Assembly (NCBI RefSeq): GCF_901933205.1
Contig: NC_044585.1
Location: forward strand, 5,146,001 to 5,210,000
Direction: 5' to 3'
Length of the DNA stretch: 64,000 nt
DNA from: Camarhynchus parvulus
Taxonomy: Eukaryota; Chordata; Aves; Passeriformes; Thraupidae
The notes below the pieces were generated by a model. The model searched no databases. It saw nothing but the letters and a program-made list of their open reading frames with translations, and was not told the origin of the DNA. A program made the position numbers and the translations under genes. Positions 38,710 to 64,000 of the stretch are shown piece by piece (the first letter of the stretch is position 1; the number at the start of each line of letters is the position of its first letter).

Positions 38710-41421
38710 CAGTAATTCAATAATTTATTCATCTAAAAAAGTGTGTAAAAGTATATAGCTCTCATCCACAAGGTATATATGAATGACATTTAAAATGGAG
38801 GTCTTTTATTATTATTGTTTCTTTTTATCAAAGTCTTTTTTAGTGTATTGTACCAGCGATATACTGTAGATTTAAAATGAACTTCACATTTTTTTTTGTT
38901 TTCTTTCAAATTGTCGGCTATATATAAAAGAAGCTCACTGCAAAATGCTCAGAGGAAAAAAAAAAAAAAGAAAACAAAAAGAAATTCAGAACTCCCCAGA
39001 AATGTACAGCTTTTACATTTAAAAAAGGTTCTGAAATATACATACAAGCATGCTGGACATTCCCCACCCTCCCGCTCCCTTTAGCTCAAACAACTGTAAT
39101 AATAATTCTGATTTAGGCATGATTTTCCAAAGTTAGAAATAAAAAAAAAAATAACTTTCTTCACTCTGTAGGAAAGCCAGGGCTTGTACATTTCAGATTA
39201 ATTCAGTAAAAAACTCACAAGTAAAATAATGCATATTTAAGAGAAATATTATACAGAACTTCTCACACTGAAGTACATAAGATTTTTCTTTAAAATCTAT
39301 TGCCATTCATTTATTTTGCACAAAAACGTATAAATATGTCACCAGCTTCTCTTAACTTAAAAAAATTAAATAAAAGACACCAGATGAAAACTACTCCTTG
39401 CTGCCCTTTTTTTAATTTCTAATTTTTGCTTAGAACCAGGTTTGTGGGGAAGAAACGCCCCTGGATAAAAACGGCCCATTTAAAAACAATAAGCAAAATA
39501 ATAATCCAAAGTTCAGATGAATCCTGGGAACAAATAACCCCCAAATGGTAAAAGATTACAAATGTCTACTTTACACTGTTTTCCTCCCCAAGTTAAATTT
39601 TTTTATACAAGTTTACAATCTTCATCTTTTTATGCTCTTCAAAAGGCCTTGAGAATTTTCTTTTCTGATTAAGAAAAAATAGTACTGCAATATTTTTAAA
39701 GTCAATTTTACACTGTACACATTAGATACAAATGGTTTGATATCAGATTTTTTTAACCTATACATTGCAAAGAGGACGCCCACATGGAGGGGTGGAGCAG
39801 GGAAGGAAATAATCCATTTACAGGTTCCTCTCCTGCCTTCACCTTCTCATTACACAAGCAATTCTTTTTTTTTTCTTTTATTATTTTATATAATTTGTTT
39901 TAAATGTTACATTATCTCAAGAAAAATACTTTTTAAAATCATAGAATTTCATTTTTTTTAACCAGAACATGAAAGTCTTTTGGAAGAACTCTAAACTTGG
40001 TAGTTTTTCTTCACAGCCAGGGGAGGGGTCACCCAGCCTGATGCAAGTGCCTGACCCTGGCCCCCTCCTGCTGCCCAGTGCACCCCCAGAAATGAGGGAA
40101 TGGGGCTGGAATAGGAACCCCTGGGAGCCTGGAATGAAGGAGTCATAAAAATACTTCAATTTAGCCATTAACCTTCCCAATGGCGATCATTTCACTAAAC
40201 AAAGTAACTTTGCCACCACAGTGGTGTAACTTCAAGTACTAATTTAATGATATAATTTTTAAAAATTATTTCTTTGAAATAATATTCCTATAGTCAGAAA
40301 AAATACACCAGATTTGTGACTGATTTAGTGTAAACAAAAACCGTATTTTTGGATATGTACATGGACGAGTCTGCCCAGAATTCAAGGGCGACTTGGCTTT
40401 CAGTAAATACTTTTCTAGCATCACTAAATTTACTGGAAATATATTTCAATCATAGCTCTACAATAGAATAATTTGCCACTTTCCACTTGCCCTGAACTGG
40501 GCTTTAAAGTATTTTTTCCTCCCTACCTCCCTCTCACTCTTCTCCCTTAGGTAGTGTTATCCTTCATTAAACACTGGCCATTCCTTGCTTTAACCAGGCT
40601 AAACACAGGGGAGAATTCCTTAAAATACAAGGTATCCTTACCAGAACACATTTCCCTTCCCAGACTTTGATTGTTATGAGCTTCTTTTGATTTCCAGGTC
40701 AGAAGAGTGAGAGGTCTGTAGATAAATAACCCTACAGTGGAACGGAGCTGGATTTTTAAGGTATTTCTACTGTTCCTGGTCCTTTATAATTTAATCCCTC
40801 CCCTCCCCAAACCTAAAAATAAATAAAGTATCTCCAGACCATTCATATCTACATGGACAGGTAACAAATGCATGCATTCATCCCAATCCACTCTGACAGG
40901 AACTCCAGGTAGACAGAAAACTCCAATATTTATACGAGACTACAACTGTGTGGTTTTGTGTTTGTGGTTTTTTCTTCCTGCAAAGTCCCAGTTTACGACG
41001 ATCAAACAACAAAACACCTGAACTGGTCACTACAAGGTGGTTTTTACTCGGAGGGCTGACACTGCTCATGGGTCTTTATCAGTTCCTAATGCAAAAAGAT
41101 CCTGTAGTCTTCTTTAAAAAAATAAAATATTAAAAAAAATAATCACGCTGACCAGTAGTTACTGAGCCACCAAACTAACACTGGCTTGAGGTTACTCTGT
41201 GTTCACTGTTCTTGGATGTTCCCAGATTTTGGACTGAAGCTGCCAGAGATGTTAATGGGTAGTTTAGTTTTGAACACTGCAGAATTCACATGTGCTTTTG
41301 GAGGAACAGAAGCACAGCACAGGACTGGTCTGAAGAGAAGCAAACGGAGCTCTTTGCAGGTCGTGGCACGTTCCCGGGCGGAGGGGAGAAGCAGCCAGAA
41401 GAACAAGTGCTTGTGTGTGTC
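38710..41421 (-). other. MED13L: MED13L 3' UTR, about 2.7 kb
   Basis: AT-rich sequence without a sustained frame follows the stop codon down to a poly(A) signal near 38724. It has many A/T runs and AUUUA-like words on the transcript strand. A Pumilio-type UGUANAUA match (TGTACATA) lies at 40354-40361. A GC-richer patch at about 40010-40135 stands out from the AT-rich flanks. The end position is inferred from the signal, within about 20 bases. Confidence 0.75.
38724..38729 (-). terminator. MED13L: Probable MED13L poly(A) signal (AATAAA)
   Basis: TTTATT on the plus strand reads AATAAA in the gene direction. It is followed within about 15-35 bases by a GT-rich stretch (CTGTTGGTG, then TTTTATTCTTGTATTG), the expected downstream element. 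A second AATAAA at 38805-38810 lacks such an obvious GT-rich follower and may be an alternative upstream site. Confidence 0.6.
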
Positions 41422-63956
<22,535 letters not shown>

Positions 63957-64000
63957 CTGTAACATCAAAGTGACTTTGGTTACAACAATGTGGTCAGGCT

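Overview
The window looks like bird nuclear DNA. It has a spliced vertebrate gene with short introns, several CR1 LINE fragments of the avian type, and long AT-rich stretches with no gene. The lineage within birds cannot be fixed by eye; a songbird is plausible.

Only one gene is well supported. The 3' half of MED13L (Mediator complex subunit 13-like) lies on the minus strand, from about 63956 down to its stop codon at 41422. Sixteen coding exons (41422-63956) could be chained by hand. All have AG acceptors, GT donors and matching phases, and together they give a continuous 1290-residue C-terminal protein portion. Recalled paralogue differences favour MED13L over MED13: for example, the protein ends IMNIL rather than IMNML. 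An AT-rich 3' UTR of about 2.7 kb runs to a poly(A) signal near 38724-38729. The N-terminal half and the promoter lie beyond the right edge.

Positions 1 to about 38700 carry no gene I can support. In other amniotes the 3' side of MED13L faces a very large gene desert that ends at TBX3, and this region fits the MED13L end of that desert. It contains a 43-bp AT dinucleotide run (11183-11225), a CpG-rich patch (26221-26580), a CR1 3' end (29085-29195), a 498-bp minisatellite of 30/32-bp units built from diverged 15-bp halves (34611-35108), a minus-strand CR1 tail (38180-38260), and several stretches that resemble conserved developmental enhancers by motif content only.

Inside the MED13L introns there are two more CR1 fragments (49765-49905 and 51110-51390). 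There is also a pair of similar blocks of about 220 bp in the same orientation in two different introns (44811-45027 and 47800-48035), and a palindromic homeodomain P3-type site (62686-62696). No bacterial, viral or defence-type system was seen. The best leads for something undescribed are the paired intronic element, the minisatellite and the isolated CpG-rich patch.
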